64,000 nucleotides of DNA from Streptomyces roseifaciens (GTDB lineage: Bacteria > Actinomycetota > Actinomycetes > Streptomycetales > Streptomycetaceae). The notes beneath the pieces are model-generated. The model worked only from the letters and a program-made list of their open reading frames with translations, made no database searches and was not told the origin of the DNA. Of the stretch, positions 25,623-35,400 are shown piece after piece (the first letter of the stretch is position 1; each line of letters opens with the position of its first letter). The translations under genes and the position numbers were made by a program. The stretch spans positions 249,811-313,810 of the forward strand of contig NZ_LNBE01000001.1 in assembly GCF_001445655.1 (NCBI RefSeq), written 5' to 3'.

Positions 25623-26621
25623 ATGGCCAGAACAGTGCGGTTCCACGAGCACGGCGGGCCCGAGGTGCTGCGGCTGGAGGACGTGGAGGTCGGTGACCCC
25701 GGTCCCGGCGAGCTGCTGATCCGCGTCGACGCGATCGGCCTCAACCGCGCCGAGGTGCTCTTCCGCAGCGGCCACTACATCGAGTCGGCCAAGGAGTTCC
25801 CCGCCCGGCTCGGGGCCGAGGCCGCCGGAGTGGTCGAGGCCGTAGGGGCGGGAGTGACGGGGTTCGCGGTCGGCCAGCCGGTCAGCGTGGTCCCTGCGTT
25901 CTCGATGAACGACTACGCCGTCTACGCCGACCGCGCGATCGTCCCCGCGGCCGCGGTCGTGCACCGCCCCGACGGGCTCGGTGCGGTCGAGGGCGCCGCG
26001 GTGTGGATGCCGTACCTGACGGCCTACGGGGCACTGGTCGAGGTCGGCGGAATGCGTCCCGGGGACACGGTCGTGCTGACTGCCGCGTCCAGCAGCGTGG
26101 GCCTGGCCGCGATCCAGATCGCCCGGCGCGTCGGCGCGGTGCCCGTCGCCACCACGCGCACCACCGCCAAGAGGGACGCCCTCCTCGAGGCGGGCGCGGC
26201 CGAGGTGATCGTCACCGAGGAGGAGAGCGTCGTCGAGCGAGTGCTGGACCTGACCCGGGGGCGGGGTGCCGAGTTCGTCTTCGACGCCGTCGCCGGCCGC
26301 GGTGTCGTGGACCTGGCCAAGACCGTCGCCCCCGGCGGCACGCTCTTCCTGTACGGCGCGTTGAGCGGCGAGCCGACGCCCTACCCCGGGTTCGAACTCG
26401 GCATGCCCGCGCTCAACATGCGCACCTTCACCCTCTTCGAGACGACCGCCGATCCGCAGCGGCTGCGCCGGGCCGAGGCCTTCGTCGCCTCCGGCCTGCA
26501 GACGGGTGCCTTCCGGCCCGTCGTGGACCGCACCTTCGGCCTGGACGACATCGTCGAGGCGCATCGCTACATGGAAGCGGGAGCCCAGGTGGGGAAGATC
26601 GTCGTCACTGTCGACCGCTGA
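25623..26621 (+). CDS. zinc-independent medium-chain quinone oxidoreductase/alcohol dehydrogenase, 332 aa
   Basis: A medium-chain dehydrogenase/reductase of the NADPH:quinone reductase type. It has an N-terminal GroES-like domain (HGGPEVLRLEDVEVGDPGPGELLIRV), a VVLTAASSSVGLAAIQIARRVGA nucleotide-binding motif, and FRPVVDRTFGLDDIVEAHRYMEAGAQVGKIVVTV at the end. Zinc ligands of true alcohol dehydrogenases are absent. The substrate is unknown. ATG 25623 has GAGGGGG just upstream; GTG 25620 is an alternative. Probably repressed by the divergent ArsR protein. Confidence 0.88.
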   Translation: MARTVRFHEHGGPEVLRLEDVEVGDPGPGELLIRVDAIGLNRAEVLFRSGHYIESAKEFPARLGAEAAGVVEAVGAGVTGFAVGQPVSVVPAFSMNDYAVYADRAIVPAAAVVHRPDGLGAVEGAAVWMPYLTAYGALVEVGGMRPGDTVVLTAASSSVGLAAIQIARRVGAVPVATTRTTAKRDALLEAGAAEVIVTEEESVVERVLDLTRGRGAEFVFDAVAGRGVVDLAKTVAPGGTLFLYGALSGEPTPYPGFELGMPALNMRTFTLFETTADPQRLRRAEAFVASGLQTGAFRPVVDRTFGLDDIVEAHRYMEAGAQVGKIVVTVDR

Positions 26622-26677
26622 CGGCCTCGCCGGCCCTCCTCACCGCATGCCCGGGCCCGGGCGGTGTCGTCAGCCGG

Positions 26678-27241
26678 TCACCTCGTTGCTTGCTGCCGTT
26701 CCCGGAGGACTGCGATCGTGTGCAGGCACCAGTCGCGGTTGCCTTCCTCGAAGGCCAGGCCGCGCCGGCAGGTCAGATAGGGGCCGATGCGGTCACCGTG
26801 GCGCAGGAAGTCCTCCTCCGTCCGGTCGCCGCGCATGTCGCACAGCAGTTTCGTGAACAGATCGACCTTGGCCCGGGCGAAGGCGGCGCGTTCGGTGAGC
26901 TGTGCGATCAGGGGCCCGGCGTCGACGTGGTCGGCGGCCTGGACCTTGACGAGCAGGTCGTCGCGGATGAGGGAGGGCTTGGCGCCGGCGGCGGCGAACC
27001 GGGTCAGTTCCGCCCGGCCGGCTTCGGTGACGTGGAACAGGCGCTTGTTGGGGCGGCTCTCCTGGACCACTTCCCTGCCGGTGATGAGCCCGTCCTTCTC
27101 CAGACGGCTCAGCTCGGCGTAGAGCTGCTGTGGCTGGGCGTGCCAGAAGTTCGCCACGCCGAGGTCGAAGGACTTGGCCAGCTGGTAGCCGCTGAGCTCG
27201 CCGTCGAGCAGGGCGGCCAGCACGGCGTGCCGTAGTGCCAT
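26678..27241 (-). CDS. PadR-family transcriptional regulator, 187 aa
   Basis: An N-terminal winged helix in the PadR style (LAALLDGELSGYQLAKSFDLGVANFWHAQPQQLYAELSRLEKDGLI) is followed by the C-terminal Vir_act-type helical domain. MALRHAVL is chosen as the start, with GGAGGAG eight bases upstream; a longer frame has no site. The upstream region (27290-27330) has two ATTCATGA copies, at 27296-27303 and 27318-27325, with a TTCATGAA palindrome in the first, which may be an autoregulatory site. Confidence 0.87.
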   Translation of the reverse strand: MALRHAVLAALLDGELSGYQLAKSFDLGVANFWHAQPQQLYAELSRLEKDGLITGREVVQESRPNKRLFHVTEAGRAELTRFAAAGAKPSLIRDDLLVKVQAADHVDAGPLIAQLTERAAFARAKVDLFTKLLCDMRGDRTEEDFLRHGDRIGPYLTCRRGLAFEEGNRDWCLHTIAVLRERQQATR

Positions 27242-27351
27242 CGAGTGGCCTCCTCCATGCGCTTCTGCCGTTCGCCGCCGGATGCCGTCCATTGTATTCA
27301 TGAAGATGACTACTCTTATTCATGACTATGGCGGGTCGGTTCGGGTTGCCG

Positions 27352-27519
27352 TCACCAGCTACGTGCCGCCTTCAGAAGGTGGTCGCGGAGCAGGGCCACA
27401 TGAGGGTTGCCGGAGGAGCCGGGGCGCTGTACGAGGAACCCGGTGTTGATGGGCGGGTCGTCCGGCTGGTGGAGCAGAACCAGGGCGCCCGAGGCCAGCT
27501 CCGCGACGCCTATTGGATT
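27352..27519 (-). pseudogene. remnant of a LysR-family regulator (C-terminus only)
   Basis: The last 55 codons of a minus-strand frame read like the very end of a LysR co-inducer domain: VAELASGALVLL..., a GFLVQRPG segment, then NPHVALLRDHLLKAARSW and stop. Nothing upstream in any frame gives the helix-turn-helix or the rest of the effector domain; the DJ-1 gene begins soon after. I read it as a deletion remnant of a LysR gene once divergent from the DJ-1 gene. No other gene was seen between 27242 and 27646. Confidence 0.55.
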
Positions 27520-27646
27520 CCCATGAGTGGCGAGCCTACGGTCGAGGCATCGCCGCCCCCACGATCCGGACTCGGAGCGTCGGGGAGTGCGGCCGGAACC
27601 ACCCGGTGCCCGGCACCGGGCCCGCAGCTTGGGAGAGCACACCACC

Positions 27647-28342
27647 ATGTCGAAAATCCTCTTCGTGATGACCGGCGCCGACCACTGGACGCTGGCCGAC
27701 GGCACCAAGCACCCCACCGGCTTCTGGGCCGAGGAGGCCGTCGTCCCGTACGCGGCGTTCAAGGCGGCCGGCCACGAGATCGTCGTCGCCACCCCCGGCG
27801 GCGTCGTGCCCACCGTGGACCGGGCCAGCCTCGCGCCGGAGGCCAACGGCGGCCCGGAGGCCGCCGACGCGATCGCCGGCAAGCTCGCCGCGATGAGCGA
27901 GCTGCGGCAGCCCGTCCGGCTGGAGGACGTGAACATCGGCGACTATGCCGCCGTCTTCTACCCCGGCGGCCACGGCCCCATGGAGGACCTGTCCGTCGAC
28001 GCTGCTTCCGGCAGGCTGCTCACCCTGGCCCTGGAGGCGAACAAGCCCATCGGCGTCCTCTGCCACGCCCCGGCCGCGCTCCTGGCAGCCACTCGTGCCG
28101 ACGGCTCCAACGTCTTCGCCGGCTACCGGGCGACCGGGTTCACCAATGCCGAGGAGGCCCAGGCCGGCTTCGCCGAGAGGGCCGAGTGGCTGCTGCAGGA
28201 CCGCCTCACCGCGGCCGGCGTGCAGGTCCAGGAGGGCGAGCCGTGGGCGCCGAACGTCGTGGTCGACCGGAACCTGGTCACCGGCCAGAACCCGGCGTCT
28301 TCCGCCCGGCTCGCAGCCGAACTCCTCAAGAAGCTGGTCTGA
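27647..28342 (+). CDS. DJ-1/PfpI family protein (type 1 glutamine amidotransferase-like), 231 aa
   Basis: A class I glutamine-amidotransferase-like fold of the Hsp31/DJ-1 kind. FYPGGHGPMEDL is followed by the nucleophile elbow GVLCHAPAAL with the conserved Cys, and the N-terminal strand is KILFVMTGA. Family members act as deglycases, glyoxalases or chaperones; which applies here cannot be told. The ATG at 27647 has GGGAGA about 10 bases upstream. Confidence 0.88.
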   Translation: MSKILFVMTGADHWTLADGTKHPTGFWAEEAVVPYAAFKAAGHEIVVATPGGVVPTVDRASLAPEANGGPEAADAIAGKLAAMSELRQPVRLEDVNIGDYAAVFYPGGHGPMEDLSVDAASGRLLTLALEANKPIGVLCHAPAALLAATRADGSNVFAGYRATGFTNAEEAQAGFAERAEWLLQDRLTAAGVQVQEGEPWAPNVVVDRNLVTGQNPASSARLAAELLKKLV

Positions 28343-28426
28343 CCCGGTGCCGTGACGCGCGTCGGCCAGGACCCTTCAGTACACAGGAGCTCGCCACCGG
28401 TGGCACTGCGCGTACAGCCGTACCGC

Positions 28427-28470
28427 ACCCGGCTCGGCGCGTCGAGGGTGCCGAAGGCGTCGAGCCGGGT
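28427..28470. terminator. hairpin between convergent genes
   Basis: ACCCGGCTCG (28427-28436) pairs perfectly with CGAGCCGGGT (28461-28470) across a 24-base loop, between the DJ-1 gene and the convergent secreted-protein gene. It is probably a bidirectional terminator, although the loop is long. Confidence 0.45.
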
Positions 28471-28513
28471 GGGGGAGGAGCGATCGCGGATCGCGAAAGG
28501 TGTCAGCAGGTGG

Positions 28514-29287
28514 CTACGGCTGGACCTCGGTCGGCTTCTCGGCGCGCAGGTCGCTGACGAAGCCGTCCTTGGCCACGCGCATCCAGTAGGCGTGCGCCCG
28601 GACCGAAGCGGGGATGTCGGAGCTGCGCTCCAGCTTGCGGTCCATCGAGGTGGTGCCGCTCTGGGCGTCCCGCTGGAAGGTGTAGGGGTGCCATATGCCG
28701 ATCTCGCTGCTGTAGAAGGGCTTGCGCTCCATCAGCATGACCTGGTCGGGGCTGCCCTGTGCAGGGGTCCAGTTGACGCGGACGGTGGCGGCGTCGAGGC
28801 GGTTGACCGACGTCACCGCCGGCGCCTTCGGGATCACCGAGGCCGCGGCGGGCTTGATGTCGTTGCTGCGGATCGTGCGCGGCACGGACGGGTCGTAACC
28901 ATCGGGGTTGTCCAGCTTCCCCGTGATGCGGAGCGCGGTGGGGGCCTGGCTCTGTCCGCCTGCGCACGCATCGACCTGGGCGACCTTGCGCCACTGGCCG
29001 GCGAACCTCACGAAGTCCTCCTTCTGGAGCGGCAGCTCGCGGACTGCGCCGCCGAAGACCCCGCTCACGGAGTAGACGTAGCGGGAGTCGTCGTCGCGGA
29101 CCACCTGGTAGCTGCAGCGGTCCACGGCCGCGGCGCGCGCGGTGATCGCCGCCTGGAGCGACGGCGCCTTGCCGGCGGCTCCGGCGGCGGGGGCCGACGA
29201 AGCCGCTGTTGCGACGCCTGCACCCGAGGCGAGGGCCCCGAGGCTCAGCGCGCACGTGGCGACGGCTGCGGCGATACGAGAAGGCAT
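28514..29287 (-). CDS. secreted protein of unknown function, 257 aa
   Basis: A Sec-type signal peptide (MPSRIAAAVATCALSLGALASGAGVATAA) directs export. The mature part has a first half with 'CSYQVVRDDDSRYVYSVSGVFGG' and a second with a fibronectin-like 'VTSVNRLDAATVRVNWTPAQGSPDQVMLMERK' strand pattern. There are two cysteines in the mature first half that could pair. No catalytic motif is recognised. The start is ATG 29287, with GGAGG six bases upstream. Probably an extracellular binding or cell-surface protein. Confidence 0.8.
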   Translation of the reverse strand: MPSRIAAAVATCALSLGALASGAGVATAASSAPAAGAAGKAPSLQAAITARAAAVDRCSYQVVRDDDSRYVYSVSGVFGGAVRELPLQKEDFVRFAGQWRKVAQVDACAGGQSQAPTALRITGKLDNPDGYDPSVPRTIRSNDIKPAAASVIPKAPAVTSVNRLDAATVRVNWTPAQGSPDQVMLMERKPFYSSEIGIWHPYTFQRDAQSGTTSMDRKLERSSDIPASVRAHAYWMRVAKDGFVSDLRAEKPTEVQP

Positions 29288-29556
29288 TGCATCCTCCGGT
29301 GACGTCCAACGGCTCCTGGGAGCCGACGATTGGATGACGTGCTGGGCCGCCCGCGGACGCCCGAGTGACCTGGGCACGGATACGTCTCCGCGCGGGACCT
29401 CCGGACGCGGGTCGGCCTTGATCGGCATGACCGACCAGGACGGGACGCTACCGGCAACCGATGGTCAAAAAGAAGTCAAAGAACTGTAATGCTCGTAACA
29501 TGGCCGGGTTCGGGGCCGGTTGAGCCGTCGGTGGCCGGGACCGCGGCGTTCGCGCG

Positions 29557-29958
29557 TCAGCCCCAGCGTAGCCACACCCAGACGAGCAGCATCCCGCAGA
29601 CCGCGGTGAGGAGCTGGTTGGTCAGCTTGGGCTGCGGGCTCGGCTTTCCGAACAACTTCTCGTCCTCGAACGCCTTCCTCACTTCTTTGCCGCGTCCGGC
29701 GAGGCCGAGAGGAAACGCGAGCGTTGCCGTGGAATACATGGACAGCGCTGTTTCGAGGTCATGTTCCCTCAATTCGGCGGCTGCTCCCAGGAAAACCACT
29801 CCGAGGAGAGGGATGCAGGCCACTTTGACTTTGGAGTCCCGCGTGGGCGCGAGAGGCACGCAGACGGCCAGGAGCAGCACTGTCACGATAGAGGCGATGA
29901 TCCACCACGTGCCTATCGGGATGTGCGGAGGGTGCAACGTAATCTCCTTGACCGCCAT
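29557..29958 (-). CDS. small integral membrane protein, 133 aa
   Basis: Not assigned to a family. Three hydrophobic segments stand out: WWIIASIVTVLLLAVCVPLA, ACIPLLGVVFLGAAA and LLTAVCGMLLVWVWLRW at the very C-terminus. A short polar loop (about residues 60-110) separates the second and third. The start at MAVKEITL is uncertain, because no good ribosome site precedes it and the frame stays open for another 95 codons. GC content and codon use are lower than in the neighbours, which hints at acquired DNA. Confidence 0.6.
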   Translation of the reverse strand: MAVKEITLHPPHIPIGTWWIIASIVTVLLLAVCVPLAPTRDSKVKVACIPLLGVVFLGAAAELREHDLETALSMYSTATLAFPLGLAGRGKEVRKAFEDEKLFGKPSPQPKLTNQLLTAVCGMLLVWVWLRWG

Positions 29959-30410
29959 CGCGGCGGATTGATCGTTCGGGCCGGTTGAAGGCCTGTTTTG
30001 CCTGCTTTCCTCCGACTGTACTATCCCGGTGGTCACCGATGACTGGCGCACTGGCGGGCCTCGGTTGCGCCTGCGGGAATCGGCGGGGGACCGGCCGCCG
30101 TACGAGGCCGACCGTACGAAGTCGCCGTCGATCGGGTGCAGTCGGGGGAACGCGCCCGTGCCGTGCTCATGGAGTGCCACTCCGATATAGAGCGCTTTCC
30201 GGCCAGCAGAGGTAATGACTCGGCCAAGCCCGTGAGCAGTCATGCCGGCGCCTTCTTGGTGTGCACCTGCTGCGGCAAAATGCGCGATGTCACTGGCAAT
30301 TGCGGGCTGTGTGGCCCCACCTCGTTCCGCGCGGGACGGCTCCGGGGTCCCGCGGTGCCACCGCTACGGGGGGTGTGGTCTTGGCAGTGCTGTCCTTACC
30401 GATACGGCGC
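29959..30410. other. intergenic region, about 450 bp, no convincing gene
   Basis: This lies between divergent genes. Open frames exist on both strands, including a Cys-rich one on the plus strand (30136-30480), but none has a ribosome site and similarity together. The first part is less GC-rich than the surroundings. Promoters for the membrane protein and the histidine kinase must be here. I could not place hexamers with confidence. Confidence 0.45.
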
Positions 30411-31571
30411 ATGCGAGTACTGCGGCGGCAGGGGACGACCGAGGTGGGGTCGGGGTTGCAGCGGGCCCAATCCTTCATGATCGTGGCCACCCTGCTCTAC
30501 CGGGGGAGCCATCTGACCGTCGGCGTCCTCGCCGTCGTCCAACGCCGGTCGCACCTTCCCCTGCAGTACGTGGGATTCGCCGTGGCCCTGGGCGTCAGCG
30601 TGCTCGTCTACGGCACGGCTCTGCGGCGCGGTTGGTTCGACCGGCGGCACATCTGGGCGGACGTCCTCGTGACCGGGTGCGTGCTGCCCCTGGCCCTGTG
30701 CGCCTGGGGCGGGGTGCGCGAGCCCGCCACGATCGGCTGGGCGATGCTGCTCGGTGGGTCGGCGAGCGCCGTCGCGGCCATCGCCCTCGAACGGCTCCAG
30801 GCCCTCGCCGTGGTCGCGCTCCTCGTGGCGACCCACCTCATCGGCTACCAGGCGGTGGACGCGAGCCCCGCCGTGATCGTCGGCCATCTCAACTCGCTGG
30901 TGTCGTCGGCCGTGCTGACCTGGGCCTTCAGGTGGTACCTGCTGCGCCAGGGACGCCTCCTCGACACGGCCAACGCCCGGGCGCTGGCCGCCGAGGCGCA
31001 CAAGGCGCGCTACGCCGAGCGGCTGGAACACCACCGGGCCCTGCATGACACCGTCCTCGCCACGCTCACCACCCTGGCGGCCGGCGGCATCGACGCCAAC
31101 GCCCCCGAGGTGAGGGAACGTTGCGCCCGCGAGGCCGCGTACCTGCGCCGGCTGATCCAGCAGACCGCCGACGAGGTCCACCACCGGGAGATCGGAACGG
31201 CCCTGGAGGAGGCGGTCGGCTCCGTCGAAGGCCTTCAGCTGCGGGTCACCGCCCAGTACCACGACCTGCCGCAGGTGCCGCCCGAGGTCGCCGCCGCTCT
31301 CGGCGCCGCCGTGCGGGAGGCGCTCAACAACGTACGACGGCACGCGGGCACCGGACACGCGTACCTCACCGCGACCGGGGACCCGGACGGGGGCGGGGGA
31401 GCCGTCGTCACCGTGGTCGACCGGGGGCCCGGATTCGACCTCGAGCGGTACGAGCCCGGCCTCGGACTGAGCGGTTCGGTCCACGGCCGGATGGCGGAGG
31501 TGGGGGGCCGGGCCGTCGTGGACACCGCCCCCGGCGAGGGCGTACGCGTGGAGCTGAGATGGCCCGGGTGA
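30411..31571 (+). CDS. two-component sensor histidine kinase, NarL-partner type, 386 aa
   Basis: An N-terminal block of about six hydrophobic helices (FAVALGVSVLVYG, VLPLALCAWGGV, ALAVVALLVATHLIGY and others) is the membrane sensor. A short dimerisation helix follows with the phosphoacceptor motif HHRALHDTVLATLTTLA (cf. HisKA_3), then a HATPase domain with the N-box REALNNVRRHA and the G-boxes DRGPGFD and GLGLSGS. The start is uncertain: ATG 30411, or GTG 30387 or 30375. The two GTG starts would include a rare TTA codon at 30396 and make the gene bldA-dependent. It overlaps the response-regulator gene by 13 bases. Confidence 0.85.
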   Translation: MRVLRRQGTTEVGSGLQRAQSFMIVATLLYRGSHLTVGVLAVVQRRSHLPLQYVGFAVALGVSVLVYGTALRRGWFDRRHIWADVLVTGCVLPLALCAWGGVREPATIGWAMLLGGSASAVAAIALERLQALAVVALLVATHLIGYQAVDASPAVIVGHLNSLVSSAVLTWAFRWYLLRQGRLLDTANARALAAEAHKARYAERLEHHRALHDTVLATLTTLAAGGIDANAPEVRERCAREAAYLRRLIQQTADEVHHREIGTALEEAVGSVEGLQLRVTAQYHDLPQVPPEVAAALGAAVREALNNVRRHAGTGHAYLTATGDPDGGGGAVVTVVDRGPGFDLERYEPGLGLSGSVHGRMAEVGGRAVVDTAPGEGVRVELRWPG

Positions 31572-32287
31572 TCACGGTCGCGGTGGTCGACGACGACCGG
31601 ATGCTCCTGGACGGCCTGCGGGCCTGGCTGGGCCGGGTACCGGAGCTGCGGCTCGTGGCGACCGCTGCCACCGTCGGGGAACTCCTCGGCGGGCCGGACG
31701 CCTACCTTCCACCCAATGGTCTTTGTGCACACGAAGGTCACCGTCCCGGCGACGCGCACCCTCCGTACGGCTCCGGCCGGCCGGAGTACACCCCGGCCGA
31801 CGTCGTCCTCCTCGACCTCCTGCTGCGGGACGGTTCCGCCCCCGCCGACAACATCCGGCGGCTGCTGCACACCGGGAGCCGCGTCCTGATGATCAGCACG
31901 GTGCCGGACCGCTCCGCGATCATCGAGTCGATCCGTGCCGGTGCCGACGGCTACCTGACCAAGGACCACGACCTGCCGACGCTCGTCGCCGCCGTCAAGG
32001 ACCTCGCGGAGGGCCGCAGCGCCCACTCCGCGGAACTCGCCTTCGCCTGCGCCTACGACAACAGCCCCGCCCGCCCCCGGCTCTCGCCCCGCGAGCGGCA
32101 GATCCTGCTCGACTACGCCTCCGGAATGACCCTCAAGTCCGCAGCCCGGCGCGCGGGCATCACGGTCCACACGGCCAAGGACTACCTGGACCGGGTCAAG
32201 GCCAAGTACCAGCAGGCGGGCCGTCCCACGTACACGAAGCTCGACCTGGCCCGGCGGGTGCGGGAGGACAGCCTCGAGGGGGGCTGA
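31559..32287 (+). CDS. NarL/LuxR-type response regulator with an insertion in the receiver domain, 242 aa
   Basis: The receiver domain starts VAVVDDD (residues 8-13). The phosphoacceptor Asp is in VVLLDLL at residue 86, about 30 residues later than usual, and TKD supplies the conserved Lys. The C-terminal LuxR helix-turn-helix is LSPRERQILLDYASGMTLKSAARRAGITVHTAKDYLDRVKAKY. The extra residues (about 48-77, PPNGLCAHEG...GSGRPEY) sit between beta-2 and beta-3 and are encoded by a stretch with an unusually low-GC start (31707-31745). Cognate of the overlapping kinase. Target genes are unknown; the LAL gene and the lanthipeptide operon are the nearest candidates. Confidence 0.87.
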   Translation: MARVITVAVVDDDRMLLDGLRAWLGRVPELRLVATAATVGELLGGPDAYLPPNGLCAHEGHRPGDAHPPYGSGRPEYTPADVVLLDLLLRDGSAPADNIRRLLHTGSRVLMISTVPDRSAIIESIRAGADGYLTKDHDLPTLVAAVKDLAEGRSAHSAELAFACAYDNSPARPRLSPRERQILLDYASGMTLKSAARRAGITVHTAKDYLDRVKAKYQQAGRPTYTKLDLARRVREDSLEGG

Positions 32288-32405
32288 CCCCCCGGCACCC
32301 CCCGGCGCAAGCCCCCCAAACAGACGGCTTCAGAGGCGCTCGCGCCCTCCATAACCTCATCCCCGGGCGGCGCCTCGGACGGCCCGCCGGGAGGGGGACG
32401 AGCCG

Positions 32406-35400
32406 GTGTCCGAATACTGGCCGGCGTTGCCGGACGACGCCTGTACGGCCTGTACTGCCCGCACTGCCTGTACCGCCGCGGAACCGGGAGGCGGCCCTCA
32501 CACGGGGCGAGGGGAACTCATCGGCCGCCGAACCGAGATGGGAAGGGTCCTGGCCCTGCTGGCCGCCGCCCGGTCCGGGCGGGGCGGCGCACTCGTCGTC
32601 ACCGGCGAGCCCGGCGTCGGCAAGACCCGGCTCGCTGCCGAGGCCCTCGCCTCGGCAGCCGAGGCGGACATGATCACGGTACGGGGGCGGGCCGGCGCGG
32701 TGGGCTCGCCCGTCCCGTACCGGCCCCTGGTCGAAGCGCTGCTCCTGCTGGCCCGCGCCGGCCTGCTGCCGGACCCGGAGGAGCTCGGCGGCTACGGGCC
32801 GGTCCTGGCCCGCTTGCTGGGCGACACCCGGGACGACACGGGCCCCGGCACGGCGTCGCCCATCGTGGTCGCCGAAACGATGCTGCGCCTGCTCGCCGTC
32901 GTCGGAGGGCGGCGGGGCTGCCTGCTCGTCCTCGACGACCTGCACGACGCCGACGCCGGGACGCTGGCGGTCGTCGAATACCTCCTGGACCACGTCGGCC
33001 ACCAGCCGGCCGCACTCCTGCTCATCGCGGGGCGCGGACCCTGTGCGGCGGCCGACCTGGTCGCGCGGGCGCACCGGCGCGGGGCCGCGGAGGTTCTCGA
33101 CCTGCGTCCCCTCAGCCGTCGCGACGTGCACCTGCTCGTCGCGACCGAGCTGGGCATCGCCCCGGCAGAGGTCTGCCCCGAACTCGTCGAGCGCGCCGTG
33201 GCAGGCAGCGGCGGGATCCCGTTCGTGGCCAAGGAACTCGTCCACGACCTCGCCGGCGGCCCTGCCGTCCACGACACCCGTACACCGCCCGTCCCCTCCG
33301 CCGTCCCCGCCATCGTCGCGGACGACGTCAGACGCCGGGCCGAGAAGCTCGGCCCGCTCGGCGTGGAGTTCCTCAGCATGGCCGCCCTGTTCGGTCAGCG
33401 CTTCCCGCTGCCGGTGGTGGAGCACGCGACCGGCCGCGACCACGGGGAGCTGTCCGCGCTCCTGCGCGCCGCGGTCGCCTCGTGCCTGATCACGCCCGAC
33501 GGCGCGGGTACCCAGTGGTACGCCTTCCGCTACCAGCTGGCGGCCGTGGCCCTGCTGGACGGCCTCGGGCCGGGTGAGCGTGCCGGGTACGCGCGGCGGG
33601 CGGTGCACGCCCTGACCGCTCTCCACCCGGGACTCCCCGGAGCCTGGTGCGCACACGCCGCCCGGCTGCACGAGCACGCCGGCGACACCCGCGAGGCCGT
33701 CCGCCTGTACTGCGAGGCGGCGGGGCGGGCGATGCGCGAGGGAACGGTGGAACGGGCGGCGGTGCTGCTGGCCCGGGCCCACCGCCGTCTCGGGCCCGAT
33801 ACCGCGCCCGAGGTGCGCGCCACGGTGCTGGAGCGGCTTCTCGACGCCGTCGCCTGCTCGGGACGGGTCGACCTGCTGCCCGCTCCTGCCGCCGTCCTGG
33901 ACACCCTGCAGGCCGACGGCTTCGCCAGTGGGGAGCACGGCATGCCCACTCCGCGACGTGCCGTGCTCCACGCCCGCCTGAGCGACATCGCCACCCTCAT
34001 GGGCCGCCCCGCGGAAGCCCTTCGCCACCTGGAAACCGCCCGCCGGCTGCTCGGCAGCCACCCGACCGATGACCACGCCACCCTCGTGGACATCACCGCG
34101 GCCCGAGTGGAGCTCGGCCGGCCCGCCCCCGGCCGGCTGCGCACCGCCGCCCGGTTCGCCCGCCGGGCCCTGGACACCGCCCAGCACGTAGGACTGCCGG
34201 ACGCGGCCTGCAGGGCGCTGCTGTTGCTCGGGCAGCTGACCCGTGAACAGGACGAGCTGATGGCGACGGCCCACTTCATACAGGCCCGCGCGATCGCCCT
34301 CGCCCACCGGCTCCCCGTGCACCGCATGTCCGCCGAGGTGTACCTGGCCGCTGCCACGGCGAGCCTCGACGGCCGGCCGGCCCGTGTCGAGCAGACCCGC
34401 CAGGAGGCCCTGCGGATGGGCCTGCGGCCGCTGGCGCACGAAGCCGGCTACGTGCTGGCGCTGGAGCGGATCCGGCGCTGTGAGTTCAACGCGGCCCGGG
34501 ACCGGATCCGCGAGGGGGCGGCGGATGCGGAACGGCTGGGCCTGGGCCGGCCCCTGGCCATGATGCGGCTCGTCGAGGCCGTACGGTGCGCCCACCAGGG
34601 TCGGCGCGCCGAGATGGAGGAGGCGCTGGAGCGACTGGCTCCGCTCGTCGACGCCGGGCCCGGCCTGCGAGCGATGGCCTACGGGGCGGCCCGGGCGTTC
34701 TGCTCGCTGCTGGAGGAACGGCGCGAAGCCGCCGGGCAGGAGTTCGCGCAGGCGCTCGCCTACGACGCGGAGAACCCCGCGACCGGCGACTTCGGGAAAC
34801 ACGGCATCGTCCTGCTCCTCGGCGTCCTGGCAGGACGGATGGGCCGGGGGCACCACACCGACGCCGTGGAGGCAACCGTCGGCGGGACCCGCTGGAACCA
34901 GCAGTTCACGGGCCTGGCCCACGCCGTGCTGCTCGGCCGGGAGGGCCGCTCCGACGAGGCGACGGCCGCCGCGGGCAAGGCGCTGGAGGCGGCCGGACCC
35001 TACCCGATGGCGCGCCGCCTGGGTCTGCGTCTGGTCGCGCAGGCGGCCCACAAGGACGGCTGGGGCGCGCCGGTCGAGTGGTTGCGCGAGGCGGAGGAGT
35101 ACTTTCACGGAGCCGGCCTCCCGGCGGTCGCCGGTGCGAGCCGGGCCCTGCTGCGCGGGATGGGCGCCTCGGTCCGGCAACGGCGCACGGGTACGGAGCA
35201 GGTGCCGCCGGAACTGCGCCGCTGCGGCATCACCGTCCGCGAGTTCGAGGTGGCCCGGCTGGTCGCCGAACGGATCGCCAACAAGGACATCGCCGGCCGT
35301 CTGCACATCTCGCCGCGCACCGTCGAGAAGCACGTGTCGAGCCTCCTCCAGAAGACCGGCCACCCGAACCGGAGGGCGTTCGCCACCGCCACCCGCGATC

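Noticed and set aside
30136..30480. Cys-rich plus-strand frame (CTCCGKMRD...GNCGLCG)
   Set aside because: No ribosome site, frame not continued by similarity, and the Cys spacing is not a known zinc-ribbon.
32196..35363. 1055-codon minus-strand open frame
   Set aside because: Antisense of the LAL regulator, whose Walker and LuxR motifs are on the plus strand.
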